In this document: positions 33,533 to 44,049 of the stretch, one piece after another
How the letters are laid out: every line of letters starts with the position of its first letter
Numbering within the stretch: position 1 is the first letter of the stretch
Source: Ophiosphaerella korrae
Taxonomy: Eukaryota; Ascomycota; Dothideomycetes; Pleosporales; Phaeosphaeriaceae
Assembly: GCA_028456385.1 (NCBI GenBank)
Contig: JALNQF010000324.1
Span: 1 to 47,119, forward strand
Length of the DNA stretch: 47,119 nucleotides
Reading direction: 5' to 3'
The notes under the pieces: model-generated
The model's database searches: none
The model's input: only the letters and a program-made list of their open reading frames with translations
What the model was told of the DNA's origin: nothing
Translations under genes and position numbers: made by a program

Positions 33533-35000
33533 ATAATAGTAAAAAGTTCTAAAAACTTAAAAGCTCTTATAAGTAGTTATAAATTAGATATTACTATATA
33601 GGAAATAATTAAAGATTATATAAATAAACTAATTAATAATAAAGAAAATATAAAGATAGTAATTAAAGCTTTAGAAATATAAAATAAAGAGCTTTAAAAC
33701 TATATAAAATAAAATAAAGTATAAATTAAAGCTATTATTAAAGGTTAAAATTAGATAGAACTAATTACCTAGAGACTAGAAATAAGTACAATAAAGAAGC
33801 TACCTAAAATACCTATACTTAAAAAATTTAATAGAATAAGGAAAAAACTAAGACCCTTTATAGTATTAGTATAACTCTAGATAGATATATAAGTACTATA
33901 CTTTAATATAGAAGAAAAGAAAGTAATATATATTAGACTATACCTTAAAGAAGATATAATAAGATAGTATAAGCTTTACTAGATAGATTATATAATATAT
34001 ATACTAATAGGCTAGAAAAGTAAAACTAGAGCTATCTTTAGAAGTTATAAATACTTTATAAAATAAATAAGAGTAGTATTTAGAGATATAGATATTACTT
34101 AATAAGCTAAAGAAAAACTTAAAAGACTTTTATAGAGTAAGAGTATCTTAGAATATATATTATAATTTAAATAACTAGTATAAAATATAGAATAGAATAA
34201 AGTATCTTTAATATTATAATTTAAATAAAGACTAAATAAAAAAATTTAATACGAAATAATCTATATAGAAAAACTAAGGATACTAGAAGCCCTAAAGTAA
34301 TAAGTAATATAAATTAATAATAATCTTTAAGAATAGAGAAAGAATAAGTATAAGAGCTATCTTAGAAACTAAGATATTAGAGACTCTATAATCCTTAACA
34401 CTAATAAAGATAAAAAAAAAAAGAAAAATAAAGACTTTATATACTTAAACTATAGTAAGAAAAACTACTATATAAAAAACTACTAATTATAAAAGAAAAA
34501 AGATATAGTATATTATAAATATAAGAAACTAAGATACTTTATAAAAGATTATAGAAGTAAGAACCTAAAAAAAGAAATATAGTTAAAAATAACTAAAAAG
34601 AAGAAAGAAGTACTATAAGTATAGGCTAAACCTTAGAAAAAAGTAGCTAAAAGTAAAGAATAGTAATACGTAATACTCTATTAAGCCTTTTATTATAATA
34701 ATAACTACTATATATACTTTTTAAGTAAATAAAAAGTTAGATACTTCTTATAAAAGAAATAAAGAGTAGTAGTAATAAAAGAAAATAGAATATAAGTATA
34801 GCTTAATAAAATAAGACGTATAATAGACTTACTAATAAAGGATTTAGAAAGAGAAAAGCTCTAGACCTTATTAATCCTTACTAAAAGACTAGTAAAAGAT
34901 AAGAAAACTACTATAGTTACTTCTAAAAAACTATAAAGTAATAAAAAAAAAAGTAATATAAAAAGTATAAAGTATACCTAGTTAGTATATAGCTATAATA
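33533..35000 (+). pseudogene. gag of copy D
   Basis: Starts at the conserved ATA-ATA (33533). It aligns with gag of C along its length. Zinc knuckles at about 34440-34550 (YFIKDYR closes the second). Stops are of RIP type. Confidence 0.75.
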
Positions 35001-35009
35001 GCTATATAA

Positions 35010-38000
35010 TAATAAATATAGAGAAATAAAATAAAGAATAGAAATTTATTTAGAAATACTTACTAGTTATAAGTATAGAAGAAGTATATAAAGACTAGAA
35101 GATATATAATCCTAAGAATATAAAGTTTATATTATTCTAATAGTAGATAGAGTAATAGATAGTTATAGTAAGAAAAATACTTATATAAAAAGAGTAGTAG
35201 TACCTTATAAAAAGAATATAATAAATTAATAAAGCTTATATACTATAAGTACTAGTAGTATACTATATCTTAATATAGAAGATACTTAGTAAAGATAAAT
35301 ACTAAGAAGAAGATAATAAAAGAATAGACCTAGAATATCTAGTATACTTTAAGATAGTATAGTTATTATACCTAAATACAAACTATATTATATATAGAAA
35401 TCTAAAAGTAAGAAATAATATATAGCTAGTACGCTAGAAGAACTATAACTATATAAAGGTAATCCTAAGAGAGGATATTACTAGATAAGAAATAATACCT
35501 AAAGATAGATATATAGTAGTAAAGCTAAAACCTAAATTATATAAGAAATATATCCTAGAAAGACTATAGTATAAATATATAAATAATAAATATCTAAAAT
35601 ATAAAGAATAAAAGCTTTAAGTAAAGCTATAGCTTTAAAAGTATAAATAATTTATAAAATTACCTAAGTAAAAATAGCTAGAAGGTATAAGAGGCCTATA
35701 TATTATAAAAATAAGTATATACTAAAGAAAGAAAGTATAATTAATAATTAATAGTAGAGCTATAAGAAACTTTATATTAAAGAAGTTTATAGAAGTATAA
35801 AGAATACGTTATATAATAAAGAAGTACTTTTAATAACTAAGTATAATTAAAGGAAAACTATTCTAAGAACCTATAAAGTTTAAAATAGTTCTCTCTATAC
35901 TAGAACTAAAAGAGATAATAATTAAAAATATAGTTATAGATATAATAATAATTAATAATAAACAAGAAATTATATTAAGAATACTATAGTTATAGATAGC
36001 TAACCTATATATTAATTAGAGAATAAAAAGAATTAGCTATAATAAAATAGAAAAGCTAAAAGCTAATATAAAAACTTATAAAAGAGAATTCCTAAAAGAA
36101 TATAAAAAATAAGAATAATAACTTATAGAACTTAAAGACTACCTCTTAGAATATTAGCTATAGGACTTAGTAATAGAACTAAAAGAAAGTAAAGATATAA
36201 GATAGAGCTTAGTCTACTAAAAAATAGAAAAAGAATCTAAAATTAAATAAATATTTATATAAAACGTAATAAAAAAGAAATAGATAAAAGAATCTAAATT
36301 CTTAGTAGTAAATAGACTTATATTTATAGATAAAAAAAGAATAAGTAATAAGAGACTTTACGTAAACTTTAGGAAAACTAATATAGTTATAAATAAGAAC
36401 TAATACCCTTTACTATAGATAGATAAAATATAAGATAAGCTATAAAAAGTAAAAATCTTTATAAAACTAGATATTTAGAACGCTTATTACTAAATTAGAA
36501 TTAAGAAAAGTAATAAATAGAAAATAGCGTTTAGAATATAATAAAGACTATATAAATACTTAGTTATACTATTTAGCTTAATAAATATACTTACTATATT
36601 TTAAGAAAGAATTAATATAGTACTAAGAGAGTACTTAGACGTATTTATATTTATATACCTAGATAATATCTTTATATTCTTAGAAATAAAAGAAGAATAT
36701 ATATAATATATATATAAAGTGTAAGAAAAACTAGTAGAAAATAAATTATTTCTTAAGATAAGAAAATACAAGTTCTATATAAAAGAAATAGATTTCTTTA
36801 GGTTTATTATAGAACTAAGAAAAATTAAGATTAATTCTAAAAAGATTAAAACAATTAACAAATAGCTAATACTAAAAAACCTAAAAGAAGTATAATAATT
36901 TTATAAGCTAGTAAACTTTTATAGAAAGTTAATAATAAGATAGTTTAAAGATATAGAACTAATAACAAGACTTATAAAAAAAGATATACCTTTTAAATAA
37001 ATAAAGGAATATAATAAAGTATTTAATAAAATTAAAAGAAAATTTATAGAGAACCTAGTTATTAGAATATATAACCTAGACCTACTAGTAAAAATAGATA
37101 TATCTAACTTAGTTTATAGAATAGTACTAATATAAGAAGATCTAAGGACTAAACAAGAGTATTTAGTTAAATACTTCTCTAAGAAAATAAAGCTAGTAGA
37201 GCTTAACTACTTAATCTATAATAAAGAAATATTAGTAATCTATAAAGTATTTAAATAATAGAAAGTATACCTATAAAGAGTAAAGTATTAGATAAAAGTC
37301 TATATAAACTATAAGAATTTTATAAGATTTATACTAAATAAAGAATAATTATAATAATATATAAGATAGTAGAAATTTCTATTAATATTTAACTTAGAAA
37401 TTATATATATAAAAGGAAAAGATAATTAATTTATAAATACCTTTAGTAGAAGACTAGACTTATAAGAAGAAGTAAGTACTACTAGTATAGTTCTAATTAA
37501 GAATAAGAAAAGATATTTAGTCTTAAATATACTTAAAATAGCTACTATACTTAAAAGAACAAGTAGTAAGCTAGATAAATAGATTTAGAAAATAATATAA
37601 GAAGTATCTAAAGAAATAAAAAAGCTAGAAACTTAAAAAGGATTTATATAAGCCTATAGAAGAATATATATTCTAGGAAAAATCTAAAGAGAATTTATAT
37701 AACGATTCTATAAGCTACTAGTATATAGATACTAGAGAATTAAGAAAATACTAAATAAGCTCTTAAAAGATTATTATATCTTAAAAGTAAAATAACTAGT
37801 AGAAGAAGTACTATAAGACTATATAGAATATTATAAAAATAAATATAATAGATATATACTATATAAGATACTATAACTAGTTAAAGTACTAGAGTAATTT
37901 TAAAGAATAATAATAATAGATTTTATTACAAAGCTACCTAAGTTAAAAAACTTAATATTAGAAGTTAAGTATAATAAAATTCTAATAATAGTAAATAAAC

Positions 38001-38256
38001 TTATAAAGTATATATACTTTATACTATATAAAGAGAAAAGTAAGATAGAAGTTACTATATATTAAGTCCTAAAAACTATAATAAGCTAATATAGTATACT
38101 AGATAAAATTATTATAGATAAAGATATATAATTTATATTAAAGCTATAGAAACTAATAATAGTATAATTAGGAATATAATATACTATATTAATAGTATAT
38201 TATCTATAAATAGATAGATAATTAGAATAAATAAATTAGATAGTAGAATAGAACCT
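35010..38256 (+). pseudogene. pol of copy D, part before the solo LTR
   Basis: Protease N-S-R at 35750-35758. Reverse transcriptase at about 36220-36930 with Y-L-D-N at 36656-36667. RNase H at about 36930-37480 (FINTFSRRLDL) and integrase from about 37640. The frame is interrupted in the integrase near 38256, just after its (N/T)Q-xx-E-type motif, and resumes at 38653. Confidence 0.82.
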
Positions 38257-38261
38257 AATAT
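38257..38261. other. Candidate target duplication of the solo LTR, left (aatat)
   Basis: aatat faces aagat at 38648-38652. The single difference is G to A, as RIP would cause. Confidence 0.5.
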
Positions 38262-38647
38262 TATAATAAGCTTACTAGAGTTAACTTCTTAATAGCTTAA
38301 AAGTATTAGTAGATTAGGAAGTAATAATAAAAGCTTATATAGTAATCTATAATAGGCTGTAAATAATAGAAGATATTTTATAACTATCTTAGTATTATCG
38401 CTTGTAGTTAATAATTAAATTACTAATACTATTCTAGTAATAGGTATTACTACTAACTATATACTTATACTCTTTAGCTAGCTTTATACTTTATATTTAC
38501 TAAGATCGCGAATTATAAATTTATTACGTATTTTTATTATAATTAGTTTTTTAGTTAAGTTTATTACTTTATAAGTTATACGTACTTTTGTTATCTATAG
38601 TAGAGCTAACTAGCTTGAATTAGTTTTCTCTTGTTATAGCTATAACA
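38262..38647 (-). repeat. Solo LTR (386 bp, type 1) in copy D integrase
   Basis: A minus-oriented LTR of the A-E family with both ends (tataataagc and gctataaca) and no internal region. It carries only one central 54-bp unit, which explains its length against 439-441 bp elsewhere. The host integrase continues on both sides. It probably arose by recombination between the two LTRs of a full element. Confidence 0.85.
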
Positions 38648-38652
38648 AAGAT

Positions 38653-39355
38653 ACTATTTTAACTATAACTAGAATAATTAGGTATAGCTACTACTTCTAG
38701 TATAGTTAGTATATAATAGCGTAAAGAATATAGTAATAAAAGTATTACTTTTTTTTACAAACTATAGACTTAAACCTAATATATATTAAATACTAATAAA
38801 TATAAAATCTTAGACTTTATAAAAAGAAAACTTTATAAATAAAATAAAAGAAATATATAACTAATTAAGATAAGACGTAGAATTCCTATATAATTAAATA
38901 GTAAAGTACTATAATAAGAAGTAAAAATAGAGACTTTAATTTAGAAAGAGAGAAAAAGTATAGTTAGTATAAAAAAATATTAAAAGTAAGGAATTAAGTC
39001 TAAAACTAAATTATATTAAGATAAAACTATATAAAATTAAAAAGAAAGTTATACTAGTTATATTTAAACTAAAACTACTAAATAAAATAAAGATACACCT
39101 AATACTCTATATAGCCTTACTAGAATAAGTACTATAAGAAGTAAAACTACTAGTATATAAAGTAGATATATATAGAGAATAAGAAGAATAAGAAGTTAAA
39201 AATTTTTTAGTATACTAGTTCTATAATAGTAGAAACTACTATTTAGTAGAATAGATAAGTATAGATAAAAAAAGATAACTATAAAAAGAAATATAAGAAC
39301 TAGAAGATAATTTTAACTACTCTAAGAAACTAAAGAACTTTTAAAGTTAAAACTC
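38653..39355 (+). pseudogene. pol of copy D, end of integrase and chromodomain
   Basis: Continues the D integrase (ILTITRII-like, aligned with 16203 onwards of A) through the C-terminal domain to a chromodomain at about 39165-39350, whose last part reads EDNFNYSKKLKN. The frame ends near the H insertion point. Confidence 0.75.
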
Positions 39356-39365
39356 TCTAGACTAC

Positions 39366-39808
39366 TATTAAAACCTTAGAACCTAGTAAGAGTAATAAGA
39401 GTAAGTAAGCTTCTATAAGATAAGTAAAGTTAATAAATAAGTTAGTTACTTAACTTAATTAATAGTTAGCTCTTATTAGAGTATTATAAAGTATATAAGT
39501 ATTAATAAGTAGATAAGAATCTAATTAAAGTATTAGTTATAATACTCTATTAAGATAAAAGGTAAAGAAGAGATTAAATATAATAGTTTATAAAGGTCTA
39601 TTAATATTCCTATATACTTACTATCTAGTATTTATTTCTAAGTACTTACTCTAGAGCGTTTACTCTAGAGCGCTTATTCTAAAGTATTTACTCTAGAGTA
39701 TTTACTCTAGAGTGTTTACTACTAAATAGTTATATATTCTACTATACTATATTACCTAGCCTAATTGCGTATAATATAATAGCTTACTTACTACTTAGTA
39801 TTATAATA
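39366..39808 (-). repeat. Probable 3' LTR of H (443 bp)
   Basis: Boundaries are inferred. The left is where similarity of D to A stops and TATTAAAA begins; the right is an ATTATAATA end followed by a pyrimidine run that is a polypurine tract on the minus strand. No second copy is in the window to confirm it. Confidence 0.55.
39646..39715. repeat. Five 14-bp tandem units in the H LTR
   Basis: Five units of TTACTCTAGAGYRY type (39646, 39660, 39674, 39688, 39702), four of them containing the 8-bp palindrome CTCTAGAG. The third unit has drifted (TTATTCTAAAG). Confidence 0.85.
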
Positions 39809-39826
39809 CTATCTTCTTTTCTTATA
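39809..39826 (-). other. Polypurine tract of H
   Basis: The minus strand reads AAGAAAAGAAGATAG beside the LTR, of the same form as the tract of A. Confidence 0.6.
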
Positions 39827-39995
39827 CTAAGTCTATCTTTAGGCCTAGGCCTCTATTAGCTAGGTCTAGCTTATAAATAGTTTACTCTACTTTCTAGTTA
39901 AAAACTATCTTACTATAATATTACCTCCTTTATAGTCTTATAAACTTTATCTCTTATTAGAAATCTTTACTATAAACTATATTTCTAAAACACTT
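39827..39995. other. Short non-coding stretch of H
   Basis: Between the polypurine tract and the antisense frame. Contains TAGGCCTAGGCCTCTA, a small GC-rich palindromic block. No gene seen. Confidence 0.4.
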
Positions 39996-40440
39996 TATTT
40001 ATATTATTCTTTCTTAAGTATTCTTTATTTTATTATACTAGATTCTACTCTAAAGTATACTAAGTATACTTATATAAGGTATCTCTATATTAGTATAACC
40101 TAGAAGTTTCTTAATTAAACTTATAAAAAGTTTTATAAAAAGGTTAATAATAATAAAAAACTTCTTACTATTATTATTACTTATTTACTACGTAATAAAA
40201 AAATATTAAAATTTACTAAAGAGTATACTTACTATAAAGCCTTATACTAAGTATTAGAGTTAGAGTAAGAAGGTAATAAGGTTTTAGCGTAAGTTCTTAA
40301 CTATTCTACTACTACTATTAATATTACTTCTTCTTCTACTATTTAGTCTACTATTAGCTTATTAGATAAATTTATTATAACTAAAGGCGCTCTATAGGCT
40401 CTACGTAGTTAGGTTTATTATAGAACTTTCTTTTACTAAT
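39996..40440 (+). pseudogene. Antisense frame in the 3' region of H, unknown function
   Basis: A plus-strand frame opposite H pol, between the chromodomain region and the 3' LTR. It runs about 148 codons with TAA/TAG only, at Gln/Trp-compatible positions. It reads LDSTLKYTKYTYIRYLYISI, later KKFYKKVNNNKKLL, YLLRNKKILKFTKEYTYYKA, a Ser/Thr run (TTTINITSSSTI) and LLDKFIITKGAL. No family is recognised and I see no clear similarity to the F or A/B antisense products. The frame stays fairly open to about 40700, over the pol C-terminus. Both ends are arbitrary. Confidence 0.35.
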
Positions 40441-40469
40441 ATATCTATTATATCCTAGCTATAGCTTTA

Positions 40470-42061
40470 TATATCTTATATATCCTAGTATATTATACTT
40501 ACTTCTTACTTTCTTAAGTATCTACTAATAATTCTATAGATTAGCTTTAGGTTCCTATATATTTTTACTTACTAAGTAGCCTTTCTATTTTACTAGCTAC
40601 TCTTAAAGAAACTATATACTTTAGAAGGCGTTACGTCTTATTTCTTAATATCTCTATAGGTCTTTAACTTTAAACTTATTATCTTCTTCTTTCTAATATT
40701 AGAATTATTACTATACTAGTATTTTTAGCTTAGCTAGTTCTAGTAAGCTTATATAGAACTTAGAGTATACTTTAGTATCTTTAAGTAGTTCTAGTATTTT
40801 TATTACTAGCCTATTATCTTCTTTAACTAAAAATAGTCTAACCTTAATATAATCTAGTCTTTTACTAAGTTACTTTATCTATAGATTCTTTATATAAAGA
40901 TATACTTTATCTTCTTCTTTTAGCTAAAGTACTATTTTTTGTTTTTAATTAATATATAAAATACTTTATTTCTAAGCTTTTTTTAGTTTTTATCTTATCT
41001 TATTATAGAGTTCTTATATCTTTAACTCTAACTAATACTACTTCTATTTTAGGTCCTAGTAGTATTCTCTTAAATAAATTAGAGTATATCTTATAGTTTA
41101 TAAAATATAGTATTTTACCTATTACTTTTAAGTACTTGTTATTATATACTAATTATACTATAGGTAATAGTAATACCTAATTATTCTACTTCTAATTACT
41201 ATAAATCCTTAGGTATATCTTTAATATCTTATTAGTCTATTCTATCTATCTATCTATCTATAGATAATAGGCTATTAATAGCTTTCTTTTTATCTCTATT
41301 ACTATAAGTAGCGTTATCTAATAATTAGACGTAAAAAGCTTATCTTTATTACTAATAATACTTTTTAGTATCTTATATCTTTATATTAACACTTCTAGTA
41401 GTACGTGTCCTAGCTAATCTACTATATAGTTACTTTAGAATTTCTCTATCTTAGTATATTTTATAAATTAGTCTACAATTACTATTATTATATTATATCC
41501 TATTTCTATTACTAGGTCTTTTAATATTAGTAGTCTTATAATAAAGTCTATTATAATATCTATTTATAGTTTTTTTAGTATCTTAATTACTTATATTTTT
41601 TTATAAGGTATATATATTTTATACTTATTCTTCTAGTAATTTACGTATTCTTTAATAAACTATATTACTTTTTCTTTTATCTTATTAAATCTATAGTTCC
41701 TTTAGATTAGTTTTATAGTTTATATAATTCCTAAGTACTTATATACTAAGTTATTATAGTATTATTATATAATTACTTCTTATAATTTTTCTAGAACTTT
41801 ATTTATAATCTTTACTAAGTTATTAATTTCTTACTTCTCTACTAGTTATATATTTAGTACTAGGTATCCTTATCTATTATCTTAGAGTATAGCTTCTTTT
41901 ACTACTTATCTCTTTCTTATAATATTATATCTTTAGCTAAGCGCGTTTACTTAGCTATTTTCTTTACCTAGTACGTACTAAATCTTAAATTTATACTATC
42001 CTAGTAGTTCTAACTATTATATCTACTTATCTTTTAACTTTTTACTTATTATAAAGTATAT
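40470..42061 (-). pseudogene. pol of H: integrase core to C-terminus, cut by copy E
   Basis: Minus strand. The integrase core near 41560-41480 reads DIIIDFIIRLLILKDLV and IIIVIVD (the first catalytic Asp of D,D35E and the V-V-D-R block). The DGQTER-type motif lies near 41285-41250, now a TCTA run on the plus strand. The C-terminal KLDYIKVRLFLVKE and FYISLLELAKL are at about 40870-40730. A degraded chromodomain may follow at about 40690-40520 (ATWQ-like block), but I cannot confirm it. The upstream part is beyond the E insertion. Confidence 0.75.
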
Positions 42062-42489
42062 TGTTATAAGTATAATAGAAGAAATCGAGATAGAGCTAAT
42101 TAGTCCTAATATAGATACTAACAAAGTATAAAATAAGTAAAGTAATAACTTTAATTAGGAGACTATATATAACTAGGACACCTAAAGTAATCTATAATCT
42201 ATAGACTCTTAATACCTATAGATTATAGATTAAGATAATCTATAATCTATTAGTCTTAGTAACTATAGATTATAGATTATAATAAGTATATAGTTAATAG
42301 GATATATATTATTAGAATAGTATTAGTAATTTAATCTTTTAACTATAGAACGCTAATACAAAATAGTTATAAAATATCTTCTATTATTTATAGTTATTAA
42401 AGATTACTTTATAAGCTTTTACTATTAACTCTTAATCTACTATCTCCCTAATATAAGTACTTATAGTTAATAATAAGTAGCCTATTATA
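42062..42489 (+). repeat. 5' LTR of copy E (428 bp, type 2)
   Basis: TGTTATAAGTATAATAGAAG to CCTATTATA. Matches 17611-18062 and the fragment 2558-2935 over their shared parts. The centre is palindromic rather than the 54-bp doublet. Confidence 0.85.
42190..42281. repeat. Palindromic AATCTATAATCTATAG cluster in the E LTR
   Basis: Alternating direct and inverted copies of TAATCTATAATCTATAG and CTATAGATTATAGATT. Several alternative hairpins can form. Equivalent to the block near 17780-17850 in the 3' LTR of A. Confidence 0.8.
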
Positions 42490-42547
42490 CTTTACTAATC
42501 TAGTTATTATAAAAAGTAAAGTATAAGTAATATATAGTCTAGCTAAT

Positions 42548-44040
42548 ATAATAGTAGAAAGTTTAATAAAATAATTAGGTAAAGCCCTTAAGAGTAATCT
42601 TAAATTAGATAGTACTATATAAAAAATAATTAAAGGTTATCTTAACTAACTAATTAACAATAAAGAAGATATAAAAATAGTAATTAATACTTTAGAAACG
42701 TAGAATAAAGAACTATAAGATTACGTAAAATAAAATAAAGTATAAATTAAAGCTATTATCTAAGAATAGAACTAGATAAAACTAATTACCTAAAGACTAA
42801 AGATAAGTGCAACAAAGAAACTACTAAAGATACTTATCTTTAAGAAATTTAATAGAATAAAAGAGAAACTAAGACTCTTTATTATATTAGTATAACTCTA
42901 GATAGACGTATAAGTACTATACTTTAATATAGAAGAAAAGAAAGTAATATATATTAGATTATACTTTAAAGAAGATATAATAAGATAGTATAAACTTTAC
43001 TAGATAGATTATATAATATATTCTCTAATAACCTAAAAAGATAAAACTAAAGCTATTTTTAGAAGTTATAAATACTTTACTTAATAAATAAGAGTAGCGT
43101 TTAGAGATATAGATATTACCTAATAAGCTAAAGAGTAGCTAGAAAAGCTTATATAAAATTAAAGTATTCCTAAGTATATATTATAGTTTAAATAACTATT
43201 ATAGAATATAAAATAAAATAAGTTAGCCTTAATATTATAATTTAAATAAGGACTTAACTCTAAGATCTAATATAAGATAATATATATAGAGAAACTATAA
43301 ACACTAGAAGCCTTAAAGTAATAAGTAATAAAAATTAATAACAATCTTTAAGAATAAAAAAAGAATAAATATAAAGGCTACGCTTAGAACTAAAATAAGG
43401 GAGATATTATAGTCCTTAATACTAATAAGGATAAGAAAAAGAAGAAAAATAAAGACTTTACGTACTTTAACTATAGTAAGCTAAGCTACTATATAAAAAA
43501 CTACTAATTATAAAAGAAGAAAGATATAGTATATTATAAATATAAGAAACTAAGATACTTTATAAAAGACTATAGAAGTAAAAATCTAAAAAAAGAAACT
43601 TAGTTAAAGATAACTAAAAAAAAAAAGGACGTACTATAAGTATAAGCTAAACCCTAAGAAAAAGTAGCTAGGAGTAAAGAAGTATAATATTTAATACTTT
43701 ATTAGACTTTTTATTATAATAATAACTACTACGTATATTTTTTTAGTAAATAAAGAGTAGTATAGTTTCTATAAAAATAGAGATATAGAGTAGCTATAAT
43801 AAAAGAAAAAATAAAAGCTTAGCTAGAAGAAATAGCTTAAGTAATAAACTTACTAATAGAAGACTTAGAAGGGGAAAAGCCCCTAGTACTATTAATCTAA
43901 GCTAAAAGACTAGTACTAGATAAAGAGACTACTATAACTACTTCTTAAAAACTATAAAGAAGTAAGAAATAGGTTAGTATAAAAGGTATAGAGTATACCT
44001 AACTAATAATATATAGTTATAATAGCTATATAATAATAAA
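42548..44040 (+). pseudogene. gag of copy E
   Basis: Starts at the conserved ATA-ATA (42548). The retrotransposon-gag region is followed by a zinc knuckle at 43463-43504 (YFNYSKLSYYIKNY, from CX2CX4HX4C) and a second about 28 bases further on. RIP stops, few frame shifts. The end is approximate. Confidence 0.75.
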
Positions 44041-44049
44041 TATAAAAGA

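Larger units (their letters stand above)
33034..39365 (+). mobile_element. Gypsy chromovirus copy D, interrupted by a solo LTR, 3' end lost
   Basis: 5' LTR 33034-33474, gag, full pol with chromodomain, and a nested LTR at 38262-38647. It breaks at 39365, just after the chromodomain, where element H begins (actac at 39361-39365 is the presumed target). The 3' LTR is not in the window. Confidence 0.85.
39366..42061 (-). mobile_element. Gypsy element H, 3' part (integrase to 3' LTR), third family
   Basis: Minus strand. 3' LTR 39366-39808 starting TATTAAAACC (former TGTTAAAACC), polypurine tract, an antisense frame, and pol from the integrase C-terminus to its core, up to 42061 where copy E inserted. 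Its LTR differs from those of A-E and F. Gag and reverse transcriptase would lie beyond E, outside the window. Confidence 0.75.

Noticed and set aside
40440..40700. Extension of the H antisense frame to the integrase region
   Set aside because: The frame stays fairly open, but the opposite strand carries recognisable integrase C-terminal sequence there, so openness alone is not evidence.
41251..41276. TCTA microsatellite as a separate repeat
   Set aside because: It coincides with the DGQTER-type motif of the H integrase on the minus strand, whose codons were simplified by mutation.
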